Positions 1-12,400 of a stretch of DNA of 64,000 bases are shown here, piece after piece (the first letter of the stretch is position 1; each line of letters starts with the position of its first letter). The notes beneath the pieces were generated by a model. That model was not told where the DNA came from and did no database searches. It saw only the letters and a list, made by a program, of their open reading frames with translations. The stretch comes from Breviolum minutum Mf 1.05b.01. Its lineage: Eukaryota; Sar; Dinophyceae; Suessiales; Symbiodiniaceae. The position numbers and the translations under genes were made by a program. The stretch covers positions 62,001 to 126,000 of the forward strand of contig DF240098.1 of NCBI GenBank assembly GCA_000507305.1. Direction: 5' to 3'.

Positions 1-2447
1 GCATCCAGAAGTTATGATGGAAATAATGTGAAAATATGATCAAAAAATGGGGAGATCTAGTAGCCTTGAGATGGCGATGAAGAGAGAGAATGCATGTGAT
101 ATGTTTCTTCCGAGAACCTATGGTCAAGTTTGTGGTCACTTTCGGGGGGGAAGCTGGTGAATTGTAATGGCAATGATCCCAGAAATATGGAAAAACTGTT
201 CCATGAAGCGCGGAGTCTGAATTGCTTTCAGGCACTTCCAAGGGCCAAGGGCAAACCATCATCGACAATCATACATATAATCTGCTGATGATCCACATAA
301 ATCTACATCATCCATCATCATTGACCATGCATCATCAACCATTCGCTGTTGAGGGGAAGGCCGGTAACCCCGCGAGGTACTGTCGGATGCAATTGGAGAG
401 TGCTGCAGCTGTTTTGGCCCATATGGATGCAGCTGAAGTTGCTGTTTACTGGATCTAAGCTGGATGTTACAAGCACAGAAGGGCTTGATGATTCAACTGC
501 CAAATGCCTAGCACAATCTCCAATCATGTCCAACCCACATGAACCCACTTTCGAGAACCAATGCGCAAAAAACATCAAACATATTCAACAAGTTCTTTGT
601 CTTGCTGAATGCAGGGGCCTCCGGACACCAACCCTCAAGGGTCACAAACGCACTCCTGAAGTTCAACATGGATCCTGCAAAATAAAGTCCTGTTCCGAAA
701 CTACATCCCTTCGCCACAAACTTCATACAAAAAGGAACAGCAGGTCATGCCTTTTTTGGGAGAGGGCGATAAAAAAGAAAACTTAATCTGAATATAATAT
801 ATTTACTATATGTTTAGATAGCAGAAAAAGATCACATAGCGTACATGTATGTGCAGAATTTGACGTGTGACTAAAGTAGGACCAGAGATGACTAGAGAGC
901 AAAGGTCATGGGTGATTTCAATGGAAAACTCGCCAGCGCTGGGTCCAATAATTTTCAGCACATTCAGGCCTGAAAATTTAATCACTTGTATCACGCCCTC
1001 TACAGCACACCCTCACAAGGATTAAGTTTTTCAGAGGGAATTGCTGAAATTGCATGAATTATAAGAAAAAAAACCTGCCTTGTTCACCATGGCTGAGCCC
1101 CTGCGTCCATGGGTGCGACCTGGCGGCCGTGCAATCTTGGAAGGATTGAAATCCAGGCCACTTAGCACAGCTCAAAGGGTCAGAGACCAGCATCCTCCAG
1201 CCAGCTTCATTTACATTTACGCACTGCTTCGCTCAATCAGATTTTGTCCTTTAGTCCATTTTTGTCTACAGATGCTTGTGCACCTCTATCAATGACTTGA
1301 GAACCGTGCTAAAGTAGAACCAAGATAGTCTAAGATAGTCCTGTTTCGTTCTTTTCTCTTGTTTCTAAATTCAGTCAAGATCACCAACACTGTTTGACAT
1401 TTGCTGGCTTACGGTTGGTTCTGGGCCACATATAGAAGCTTTGGAACACTAGCAGCCCCTGAGAGGCCAGAGCTGAATGGGCAGGAGGCAGGGCTCAATG
1501 ATGTGACACGACCGGGGCGAATAAAAAGTGCCGGAGAAGTGGAAAGTAATGTGGGGCTGGATCTATGCTGGTATGCTGCACCCCTGCCCCCAAGTGGAGA
1601 CTGACCACGACAATGTCAAAAATCCAAAGTGAGCCTTCCAGGTTCTGAATAGGCGCAGAGGAATGTAATGTACTGCAATGTCATACTGCAAACAACCGCA
1701 AACGTCTTCAATAATAGATCAATAGATCATGGGAACCCAAAATGTTGGAACTGCTGCAGAGTCTCTGGTCACTCTTCACTGCATTAATATCAGCGCTTGT
1801 CAGTCAAATATTGTAAAATCATGTAAAATCCATGTTGGATGCAAAACCCTAAAACAAAGGAAACTATTGCCGCATGCCGCATACTGCCTGTTTTGGTCAA
1901 GGACCACGTGGGGTGTTAAAAGATTTAAAAGAGAGGTGATTGGTATGATACCTTTACCGCGGGTGAACGTGACTCTCAAAATATAGAAACCGATCCCAAA
2001 AACCATCTTCACGAGAATGGTAAAAGACAAGAAACTAGATGTGTCATGATCAATCTATCCCATTATTCAAGAGTTAGTTGGGCACTCCTTTAAGAGATAT
2101 TCATAAATTCATGTCATATCCTGGTGATTTAAATCGTTCATTCCTCATTCCCAACTTTTTCACTGTCCAGGTAACAATCCAGGCCTGATCAGAGGGGTGG
2201 AGAATGGCCTCGTATTGTTGCTCAAGATGGAGCGCATTCTGACACACCCGAAAGCCAGAGGTACAATGAGGTATAGCCTGTATATCATTTGTGTATACAT
2301 ATAAATTATATGTATGTACATCATAGGAGAGGATTAGCCACTCAGTAGATCCAGGACAGTATAGACAGTATAGATCATTTGCTTACTGAACACTTTGATT
2401 CTTAGATTCCAATCACACCGAAGAATGACTTGTCACACTTGGCTTAG
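1..2447. other. No confident gene; possible short + strand exons
   Basis: I see no assignable gene here. An ATG in good context (ACCATGG) at 1089 opens a frame beginning MAEPLRPWVRPGG, and an AG|G site at 1487/1488 starts another open stretch containing DVTRPGRIKSAGE. Either could be a 5' exon of the unknown gene at 2448-8304, but I cannot connect their phases. The rest is AT-rich sequence without recognisable motifs. Confidence 0.3.
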
Positions 2448-5400
2448 GTTTGTACCTCGCCTCGTATCCAATGGAAACTCATTGGGTATCCATCCGGCCG
2501 GTAATCAACCCCTTGCAGCACCTTGCCCCAATTTATGCCTTCATGTTCTCGGAAAGGTTCGAGATGTGGGCAGTGGACGTTGGCGATGTAAGGTCGCACC
2601 TTTTGGCCCCTTCGGCAGCTGATAAGTTTGATAAGTTCTGTTGGAGTGTAAGTTGATGGGAAGGGACCCTTCCCTTCCATCTACATGATTCTACATGCTC
2701 ACGGGGCAACAGGAAACAGCGTGCATTTCGGGTGGCATGTTTTGTTTTTTAAATTTGAAACTGCCAGGGTGGAGTCCTTATGGGAAGTCGATCATGGTTG
2801 GTTTATCCTCATTTTTTGCCATCTAAGGTGAAGAGATGAAATTCAAGGCCGACAACCTGGCGGAAGCACCGGAGAGACTTGGATTTGAAGAAGTAAAATC
2901 ACCTCAGAAGGGGGCGAAAGGAAAAATCCACAAAAAATGCATGCATATATAATATAATATGAATTATGATTATATATATACATATATTATATAGATATAT
3001 ATTTGTTATTAATCATATATATATACATATTATATTTATATTATAGATATATTGATACATATAAAAAAATGCATATGTATCACAAAAGAAAAAAATATAT
3101 TGGATGCGAATTGTAGGCTTGAAGTCCTGCGGTGGGTTCGTGATTGTCAATGCAAAGCCGGGACTTTCAGAGAGAGGTATTGCTGAGTGGTTGAGGTAGG
3201 CGGAAAAGGAAGAGAACACTCAGAAGTTGCCCAAAACATTCCAGGAAGGAGGAACTCATCACCGTCGATGCGAACTGGTTGCGTCGTGGTGCCCAGGTGG
3301 GGCTAGGCAGACATGGCGGCAATATTCATCAATTGAAGTGATGATGTATGCATCCATGGAAAAGATGTGGCATGCTAGCGTGATATGGAGGTTGTTGATG
3401 GATGGTTAATGTACTTTATGTGGATTTAAACGATTTTTTTGGTGATGGATTCTTCTTCGAAATTTCGGCTCATCATAGATGTTTCCCCCTGCCAACTTGG
3501 ACGTTGAAACCCTTGGGGCTGAAAGACAACCACGCCTCTCCCAATGGGCAACTGGTCCTTGCTATGATTACCTGGTTTATGTAAAAAAGGCCATTCCTGT
3601 ATTCATACAAAGGCAAGCGTGTTATAATGTCAGTACAGACGATTCTATTTACAGTCCCAAAACCTAAACATATACACATATGTATGTTTCAAATGTAGAT
3701 TTACGTATACAAGCCTCAATATACACAAAGAAATGTGTACATAGATATTTTTTTACTTGTGTGTATATTTATTTGCGTGTTTGTTTGAAGGTATCTATCT
3801 ACATTTGCCTTGGTAGAAACAGCAAAAAATGCATTTACATATATATATATATAGATGTACATGTATAGTTGTGTATATATATATATATGTCAAGGTATCT
3901 ATCTATATGTGCTACTAGAATATATAATGACATGATAAATATGTTGGCAGGTATCTATCTATAAAGGTATTTATGTTTCTATTTGTAGACTAGATAGGTA
4001 GATATAGATACAAAAAGTTGAAGGTATATTTTCTAAATACAATGGAACCAATTCAAAATCCGTATCATACTTGTGATGCCATATTATGCCACGCGTGACT
4101 CGGCAGGCGGCAGTGAAAGACTTGCCAGAACATGAGGGTCAGGCATCGCTTTTGCTGAATTTTTCGTAGTGATAGTGGCATTGGTTGGGGATTTGAAAGT
4201 GGAGGATGCAAGGAGAAGAAATGTTTTCTGTTTGGATGATTTTTGTTGTGATTGTTGGTGATTAGATGAATCCATTTCAGTTCAGTACGATCTGAATAGT
4301 TATTTACATGTATTCAGTTGTTGACCACATGAAAAGTTCAACATTCGCTTTTTATCTGGACAATGGCCCACCTTCGCATCAAAGTGAGAACTCCAGTAAA
4401 ACTGAATCTGAATCTGCTCAGCTAGACAATTTGTGACTGGGTTGATGTTTTTGTTTTGCATTTGCCCTGCTTCCCTGGTTCAAGAAACCAACGATTGTTG
4501 GCACCGCCTCCATATTTCAGGTGGTCCGTGTGGTCACCGTGGATGGTGACACGGGGCGCTGCAAATGTGTCCTACGCACCTCCGGGGAAGCAATTGAGGT
4601 GGCTTTTGTCTCAGCTTCGTTGATCAAACTATATAACGTGAAGAAGCGGGGCATGCATATACTGCATACTGAAGTCCTGTGGATAAAGACGCAAAGGATA
4701 AAATGGGCATGTTTGAACCACAGTTCTAACTGAACCTCGAATGCCGTTGGGAACATTGGTCCTGGAAACGTCTTTGAATTGGTGTGTTTACCGAGAACCC
4801 ACCCAACACGTAGCAATTATACATCCAGCACCTGGCCTGGCTGCCAGGTTTCGAGAAAAAACTTGAGGCCCTTAGCAAACGCTACCACAGTTGCTCAGAT
4901 TATTTCTTGAGGGTTGGCACATGTGGAGTCACTAACAGTCGTGGGTGTTTCACCACTAACTCCGGCAACCTTACAGTATTTTGGTGTCACCATTTTGACT
5001 CGTGACAAGCTGGATTTGGACAAAACAGCAACGCCAGACCTGATAAAAAGCAGTGCAAGAGATGGTGAAGCTAAGTATGGAATCTGCACATGTCTGTTTG
5101 CACCAGGGCTTACCAGCTGTCCCAAGTCCCCATTGTCAATCTATGATGTGTAAGAAGGGACAGGCTAAGACATCATGAATCATCACATCTCCCACCTGAT
5201 GGTTGGGAAAAAATGTGCTGAGAACCTGAGGCTCCAGAGGCACCAGCTCCAAAGCCAGAGGCGCCCAAAATGACCAGCAGAAGCAATTCCGATTGGGTCG
5301 GAAGCCTTAGTCATTCGGGTGGAACCTGCACAGACAAATGGGAGAAGCAGTTGCTGGGTTGGGGGCATTTTTCTTTTTGAGATGTTTTTACATATGCTAC

Positions 5401-8304
5401 ATGTATCCAAGTGTGCCCTGTCTCCGCTGGGAATTTGTGGTTTTGGATTTCAAGGCAGCCGTCGAGTTGGAAAGACGGAGATGCTTGGACTCAGGAATGC
5501 TCTCAGACCAGCTCGGCATAGGTTCCCACATCATCCTGAGTAATCCCTTCCTTGTCTTGTGTTGATGAAGTTACTGTATCACCTTGTTTTAAGGGTGAAG
5601 TGGGAAACCTTTGCTTGAACCAGCCCCAGACTACATATTGTACTCGCAGCACACATGACCGCATTTGTTTGCCAGAAACTCCTCCAGGGAGATGATGACA
5701 AAGTACTTTTGTGTCTTCTATGTCAATGTCAACCAAGGATTGGCCGAAGGTTTCAGGTCTGGCTTTGAGGAAGGCGCGTCCGCCACTTGGCTTGAAAGTT
5801 CACTTGCTAGTCACCGAGGGAGGACATTGGGACACACGTTTTGGCCTTGTTTTGCCATCCATGTACTAGATGTGCATCTTGGTATGGAAAGAATACACGT
5901 CACAGTCACAGGTGTGGTATTTTGCCGGCATTCCAGAATATGATGTTTCAGAATGTTGCAGATACAAGCTGATGCAAATATTGACAGTGTGAAGATATAA
6001 ATGTATGTATATATATATATACATGTGTGTGTGTGTACATGTACTCTGTATCACGGGTCTTTACACATTGCAGCCTTAAAAGATCTCACTCCAAATCATA
6101 GGTTGTATATCCAGAGGTTTCAGTATCACCTCTTGGAAGGATTCTCCCATCGCAACTCCACAGATGGCGATGTCACCCTAGGTGACTATGGAAGGATTGC
6201 AGTCTATGCCAGAGCTCAATGGCCAAGTAGGTCACCTGGCTGCCAGGGAGATGAGGCAACCTTTTCAACCTTTTCGTGTAGCTGAAATTGCACAAGTCAA
6301 CCGAAGCCCTGGAAGTCCAAAGGCGGTTTTCCAAACAGTCGTTTATGGAAAGACGGTTTTCTGAGAGTTTCGTGCAAAGACGGTTATTCAAGGTTTAAGG
6401 ACTTAAACACGCTGCGTACCCACAATGCTTGTCACACGAGCGAGCGAATCCATTAGCTTCAGCAAATAGATTTTTTCAATTCTTTTCACCGGCCTGTAGA
6501 CCATTGATGCTAGATTTGTTGAAAATAATTATTTTAGGGGGATCCGTCGTTCACGCTTTAAAACCTCCTTTCACGGCTTAAAACCTCCTTTCACTCCGCT
6601 TTCACGCGAATTCACGCTCCATTCACGGCACTGCTTTCGTTTTTTTGCTTTCGTTTTAATCAATTTCTCATGAAGTATAGGCATAACCCCTCGGACAAGT
6701 ACTGGCAGCCTTAACTGAGCCAAAGCATGGTCACAGTTGGACATAACAAACGTTCTAGAAGAAAATGGCCGGAGTTGAAGCAGCCGGGTAGGGGAAACAG
6801 TCGTTCGCACTATAAAACAGTCGCTTGGTAAAGACAGTTTTAAAAACAGGCGTCGACCGGCAGGGAAGTATATCATGCAACGCTTTATGCTGTTGGATGA
6901 TTGTTGGCCTGTTTAAAATCCAAACTGCCATGGTTCTATCTAGACGTAAGAGATTCCATGCCCTAAGTTGTTCGCATCCATTTGATTGTGTAGCCTTCCA
7001 ACTTCCAACTGGATGGAGGTAAACTTTTGACCTGGGATGCTCAGTCACTACGCTGGCGAGTGCATATTGAAGGTGTTGGCATAAAGCTGCTGGGTTGGAG
7101 CAGAAGTTTAGGAGGGGGTTGGGGAGAAATTCCTTCGAAAGGTTGCAGATCTTTGCACAGTGTTTATGAAGCAAGCCAAGATGTGCACACACCTCTGAAG
7201 AAGATAACAACAGCTGTCAGCATGTCTACAACATGGGCGGTCACGTTCAATGTCATTTGATATTTGTATATTTACACATCATGAATTACATATGATGTGC
7301 GATTATACATATGTTGTTGCTTTTTGTTCTTCTTCAAGATTGACATGTTTGCCGACCTCGAGTTGGTCAACTCTTGAGCATCCCTTTGTCTGCCACATGG
7401 CCGGCTCAGTCATCTGATCTCCGAGGTCCTTTCGTCCTCAAAATCTCATTCCACAGGAGTGAAGGGTTGGGATCAGGGGTTTGTGGCCACACAAGTGCAC
7501 GAATCAATGCATGTGGTGTTGGGTCTGTACCAATTCAGAACCTCCTGTATACCACGAGGTTTTATCATGCTCAAAATGTTTCACGGGTCTAAGACAACTT
7601 ATATCCTTTGCTGCAAGTGGATTTGACGGATCAGTATCAGAACACCCTGAAACCCTTCCTGGAGATGCTGCCCTGTGAGAATGAAACAGTGTGATCAGTC
7701 CGCGAACCAGCAGAGGTGTTTGCTTCTTGCTGTCTTACTTCACAAGAAAATATGATAAAATATGAAGAGGTTGCGGGCAAGCACTCATGCATTCCATTGA
7801 AAATCAGCTAATGATAGGTAATGAATATTCTCAATTCGTAACCTTTGAACAAGAGCGAGTCAGTCGTCAGTCGTGAAATTCAGAGGTGGTCATGTTGTAC
7901 ATACTGTACTGGTACATTAGAAAAATTAGATAAAGTATTCTCATGTATTTTCTATGTGACTTTTGACTGGTCGACCTTGAGCCAGCGTTGAAAGGAGGGA
8001 GGTACAAAGCGGAAGGCCAAGAATGGCAACTGCGAGCCAAACGATGAGAAGGAGCCAAACGCCGGTGCCGGTGTTTGAGAGTGATGGAAAGAGAACGTAG
8101 ACCGTAGACCAATGTCTACTCAAAGTGGTAGGATGCAAATGGTAGATCCGGCATCAATTTGGCCATTGCTATCCTTTGGTCATGTTTAGGCCACAAGTGT
8201 TCCCCTGGGCTGCTGAACAGGAACCAGGTGCAGAAACGACTGAAACTTCCGAGGAGAAGAAGCAACGCGTTGAAGCACCAAGCGAAAGTGCTTCACCACA
8301 GTAA
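2448..8304 (+). CDS. Multi-exon gene of unknown function
   Basis: I do not recognise this protein. A chain of short open segments is bounded by AG acceptors and GT/GC donors: 2448-2582, 2828-2892, 4521-4637, 4977-5064, 5455-5521, 5676-5749, 6182-6226, 7019-7072, then 7477-7546, 7618-7674 and 8198-8304. The first eight keep phase across every junction, as do the last three. An exon between 7072 and 7477 is unresolved. Readable segments include METHWVSIRPVINPLQHL, VRVVTVDGDTGRCKCVL and HESMHVVLGLYQF. The C-terminus is acidic and Ser/Thr-rich (AETTETSEEKKQRVEAP) and ends at TAA 8302-8304. A stretch reading GSRRVGKT near 5455 resembles a P-loop, but nothing around it supports an NTPase. The first exon is not identified. 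Gene identity is inferred from splice and phase logic only. Confidence 0.5.
2938..3068. repeat. AT-rich simple-sequence tract
   Basis: Interrupted TA/ATAT runs over about 130 bp, lying between the second and third identified exons of the unknown + strand gene, so probably intronic. Confidence 0.8.
3668..3990. repeat. TA-rich tract with a recurring AGGTATCTATCTA unit
   Basis: The 13-base string AGGTATCTATCTA appears three times (near 3789, 3892 and 3950) about 60-100 bp apart, separated by TA/TG microsatellite. It looks like a decayed minisatellite in an intron. Confidence 0.55.
6317..6855. repeat. Degenerate cluster of short related repeats
   Basis: Two outer clusters carry variants of AACAGTCGTT and AAAGACGGTT (6317-6390 and 6798-6855). 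A central part near 6550-6640 repeats TTCACG and TTTAAAACCTCC units. This could be the remains of a small non-autonomous element in an intron, but I could not define termini or a target duplication. Confidence 0.3.
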
Positions 8305-8969
8305 CTGGTGCATTGATGCATTTTCGATGCAGTTCATCTGGACCTTTCGAAGCTACCAAGGGACCAAGTTGCAGAAATGTGTAAATTCAGTTGGTTTGAT
8401 AATGATGGTTGTGATGCCATCGTATGGCATTGTCAGTCTTCTGAAATTTGGTGCCTTGGACCTTGAAAGTTTCAAGATCAGGAAACAGGAGTTCATTCTT
8501 GGCCATGAGGGCCATGGGAATGAACTCCTTGGCAAGATGGCTGGGCCGTGCCAAGGAGTTGTTGAAGAAACCCTAATAATCAGGGAACTCTCTCGTTGCA
8601 AGATGAAAATATGTGGTGCGTGATATCTCTTTGTGTGTGCATGATTTTGCTTGGTAAAGATGGAGCATCCTGGAACTGAACGAGCATGATAGAACGCTGA
8701 AGTTTGGGCATAGGCCCTGTAGGCGCATAGTGTGCCCTCCCCAAAGTCCTCGCAGATGTGCTGGTACTTGATGCAAAGCCGGACTCATTGTATCATGTTT
8801 TTGTGCTTCAAAGATAATTATGAAAAATCCACGGTTCAAATTCAAACAATTCGGCCGCGGTCCTGCACCGACTTGGCATACGGTCAGATTTTAAATGGAA
8901 TAGGATGCCATAGCGATATTGGAGAAGATGCAAAAAGCTTCTGATTGTCGTTGCCGCTTAAACGCCCAG

Positions 8970-9419
8970 AGCTGCAAGGTCTTGATGTGCCAGACGTGTC
9001 GCATGTGGTGAACTACTCCCTGGGCCTATCAGCTCCCTGACTGGATCACGACAATGTCCAAGTTATCGGTCAACAAACGCAGGGTGTTGTGACGGACTCT
9101 CACCATATTTGGACCAGCTTTTTACATCAAATGTTTGGCAAGACGTGGCACAGTAGTTTCAAACATCTTCAAAAATATGCTGATGACTGCATTCAGATTA
9201 CACTCGCAATCTCTAAATTAAATGTTCAATCTCTAAATCCAAGCAGCATTCAGAGGGTGATTTTGTACTCTGCCATATCTCTGCCTATTCGAAGTGTTGC
9301 TGTCCAAGTAGCATTGTTTGGAAGCACCAGCACCGAACTGCCCAGATTGATGGCTATGTGCACCGCATTGGCCGCTGTGGCCGTGCCGGGCGCAAAGGGA
9401 CTGCGGTGACGTTTGCCTG
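8970..9419 (+). CDS. DEAD-box RNA helicase, C-lobe exons (motifs V and VI)
   Basis: Exon 8970-9031 follows an AG acceptor and reads GLDVPDVSHVVNYS, the motif V region of DEAD-box helicases. It ends at a GC donor in phase 0. Exon 9346 onward begins in the same phase after CCCAG and reads YVHRIGRCGRAGRKGTA, a clear motif VI with both arginines that contact ATP. Joined, the two give the normal order and spacing of the second RecA lobe. I did not find the first lobe (Walker A, DEAD, SAT motifs) in the 660 bp between the previous stop at 8304 and this point. Either the model belongs with earlier exons I misassigned, or this is a fragment. The 3' end is uncertain; the frame stays open to about 9490. 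Confidence 0.7.
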
Positions 9420-12400
9420 GGAGCTCAGGGAACCATCTGCACGAGTCCCCACATCAGCATCCAATGGCATGTCCATGTCCGCCGGGTAAGCCAGACCTGT
9501 AATTGCACAAGCAATGCGGATGCCTGGCACAAACATAAAGAACCATATAGAAAATCGGAACATCCTTGATGTTTTGGAGAAAGTGCATTGATAAGTAGAT
9601 TCATCAGATGAATGTGTCTCTGAATTGTGTTGGGGCTCCGCATGACAAGTACTGCATCCAAAGGTAGAACAATGGAGAAGGGGGGGCGCAGAAATGGTTT
9701 CCTTCCAGTGATGAACAGTTTCGTATCACCATTCCAAACCCAACATCCCCCAAGGTGACGGATGGGGATGAGCGTTGGGCGGGGCCATTGCTGAAAGTCT
9801 TGCATGAGGCTCCCTGTCGCATCAACCCCCCCCCAAAAAAAAAAAAAAACCTTCAGGGATCTTCTGCCACTCCTTTTTATGCTCTTGTCCAACGTCATGA
9901 CCTTGGAAATATTCTTTTTCTGTCCGCATTGTACGGTATATGATTGATCTTTGAATATGTCATGTTCAATGGATTTGAAGCAAGTGGTGACTGCTTTCAT
10001 CTCACTCGAGTCCTCGAAAGCTTTCGATGGAGTAAAGGATAGTCGAGGATAGTATCGATATTTAGAAAGTGGATGCAGTTCTGTAGGTACAGATGCCATT
10101 TCATTGTTGGATCCAATTTCCATTCTTAAATGCTTCCCACTGGGGAGGCACGCCAGAACATCCCGACAAGCACTCAGTGCAGCCCGCCGACCACGATGAG
10201 CTTGCAATATGATGAGTGTTTTTTCACCAGGTTTACATCCCCAAGGCATGCCGAGGTACTTGGATCATCTTGGATCTATGTTGCCACAGTTTCGAAGCCT
10301 GTAGCTGATTCGTTTGGTGGATATCACATTTTCCGGAGATTTGCGAATGATTTGAGCGTCCCCTCATATCCAAGGCCTGGACTGACTGAAATGGCCAAGG
10401 ATTTTTCGAAAGGCTGCGGCAGGGAGGATCAAATTCATAATGGTGCGCATCTTTCCAGCAATCAGCCTTTGGTATCCTCTCGTAAGAAAGGCTGGCACTA
10501 TCTGGCACGGTTGTGTGCAGGCTCCAGCAAGGTGATGCTGCAAAAGAACAAGGCACGGGTGGTGCCATTTTGCATGGGGGAAGCTTCCAAATTTCGGTCA
10601 AATTGGGTTGGAAATTGAAAAGAGACTGGTCATTTGACCTAGGAGCGCTCAATGTATTCCTATTTCTCCGGAATCCCCCAAAAAGCAAGAGCTTTGCAAA
10701 AGAAGCTAAGGCTGCAGGAAGGGTTCAGCTGGTACCAGAAACCTGGATAAAATGTGTCATGTCTTGCTGGAATGCGATCCCGGCACAAGGATCCCTAAAC
10801 CGAATCTTCCAATATCAGCATGCCCTCTACATCGATTGAAAGAGTCAATGGCTATCATTTGAGTGATGATGCTAAGCTCAGGGAGTACTCGCAGCATGCA
10901 AGTCTGAAACAAGACAAAGAGTATCAAAGAGTTAACTCCTGCCCTGCTTGTTTCGTTTGGCTTTTGGTGACAACCAGGCTTCAGTTCATTCCAGACCAAC
11001 TGCTGCAAACTTCCAGCAAAGAATGAATAATAATACTGAAGATATGTCACCAATTCCAAAGACTTCGCCAGCTCCCCTCCCACTGGGAGTGACTTTCATG
11101 GTACAGTAGATCATTTATTCATTGTCGATTTGGGCCCCCTCTCCATTGCAACTGTTTGGTCATAAGTTTACAAAATCCTTTCACAACATTCAGGAACATC
11201 AAATTATATAGATTATGAAGTTAAAAGTAAGGTCCATTTATCAGGCACAACATGGGACTCCTTCCCTCTTGCAACACAAGAAAAAATCCAAAAGAAACAG
11301 GGGTTTGTGTGGAGGCAGGTGAGGTCAAGTTGAAGTCCAAGGTGTGGGGGAACAGCCAGTTGATGGGTGGGATGAGGATTCCAAAAATTCCCTTTTGGAT
11401 TCGCATTGGTTTTGGAGTCATTGAGTCATCTGCCAGAAATTTCTAGACCCATCTTTAATTTTGATGTATTGTATAGTTTTAGAAGGAAAAAACATCACGT
11501 GGCATCATCCAGGAAGGAAATAACACCAATGCCTTGCCATTTGCTGTTGGGGAATTGCACCAGGGCAGCCAGGGCAACGACTCCAAAGTGGGACGATGAG
11601 AGCCCGGCAGATGAAGTTTGATTGTTGAAGGTGACGCAGCGTTTTTTTTAGGAGGACAAATTTTTGGGGAAGCGTTTTTGTTGATGGAGTTTGAAGGTCA
11701 TGTTCTGAATGAATCCCGGTTTTTTGGTCCTAACCTGCACTTGGATGCCGCAAATTTTGCTGTGGTGATTAGCAGCCTTTTAGCATAACCTTTGTTGATG
11801 AAGCTAAAGTATTTGCCCGACATGTCTGGCATCAGAATACCCCCATCTCGACGCACAGTTGATCTTTTGCAGACCTTTGCCGCATTCCTTCAGGAGGTAG
11901 GTACCGTAGCTGCCACCCAAATGGGTTGGCTTTCCAATGCATGCCAAAACGGTGCTACTGCCTCAAGGACACTGATTCAAGCTTGTTCAACGCGGAGTTC
12001 TTGTGCGATATACTGATATCATTTGGAGACAGAGCTGAAGGGTTAAAGCTTTTCAAAACGACGGAGAAAAGCTTGCACTGCACTAAGATATTCAGACGTC
12101 AATAGATGTCCTATGTATAGAATGTCTTGAAGTGCTTGATGCATGTCCTTTGACTTGGTGGCACCAACCTCAGCCCAAATGGCCCGTAAAGCATCATTGC
12201 AAGCCCAAGCTGACACCTGGAGAAGGTAAGTTCCAAAGTGGCAGAAGCATTGCCAACATTGACTGGCAGTGCATGTTACTGGTAGGACTTCGTAGGGATG
12301 GAAGCAATCTCATGAAATGCAATGATGCAGATAAGACAAGACACTGAAGCTACCCCATCAGCCAAAATGGATGACGGGTCGAAGATTCCACAATGAAGGA

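Noticed and set aside
5455..5521. P-loop-like GSRRVGKT in the unknown gene
   Set aside because: No Walker B or other NTPase context is visible, and a second frame through this exon is also open; treated as chance.
8353..8601. 82-codon - strand frame and the overlapping 154-codon + frame at 8159
   Set aside because: The + frame is not the one supported by splicing into the acidic C-terminus, and the - frame has no motif; both are shadows.
9425..10249. 274-codon - strand open frame
   Set aside because: It overlaps the clear helicase motif VI exon on +, includes a poly-Phe stretch from a poly-A/C run, and has no recognisable motif.
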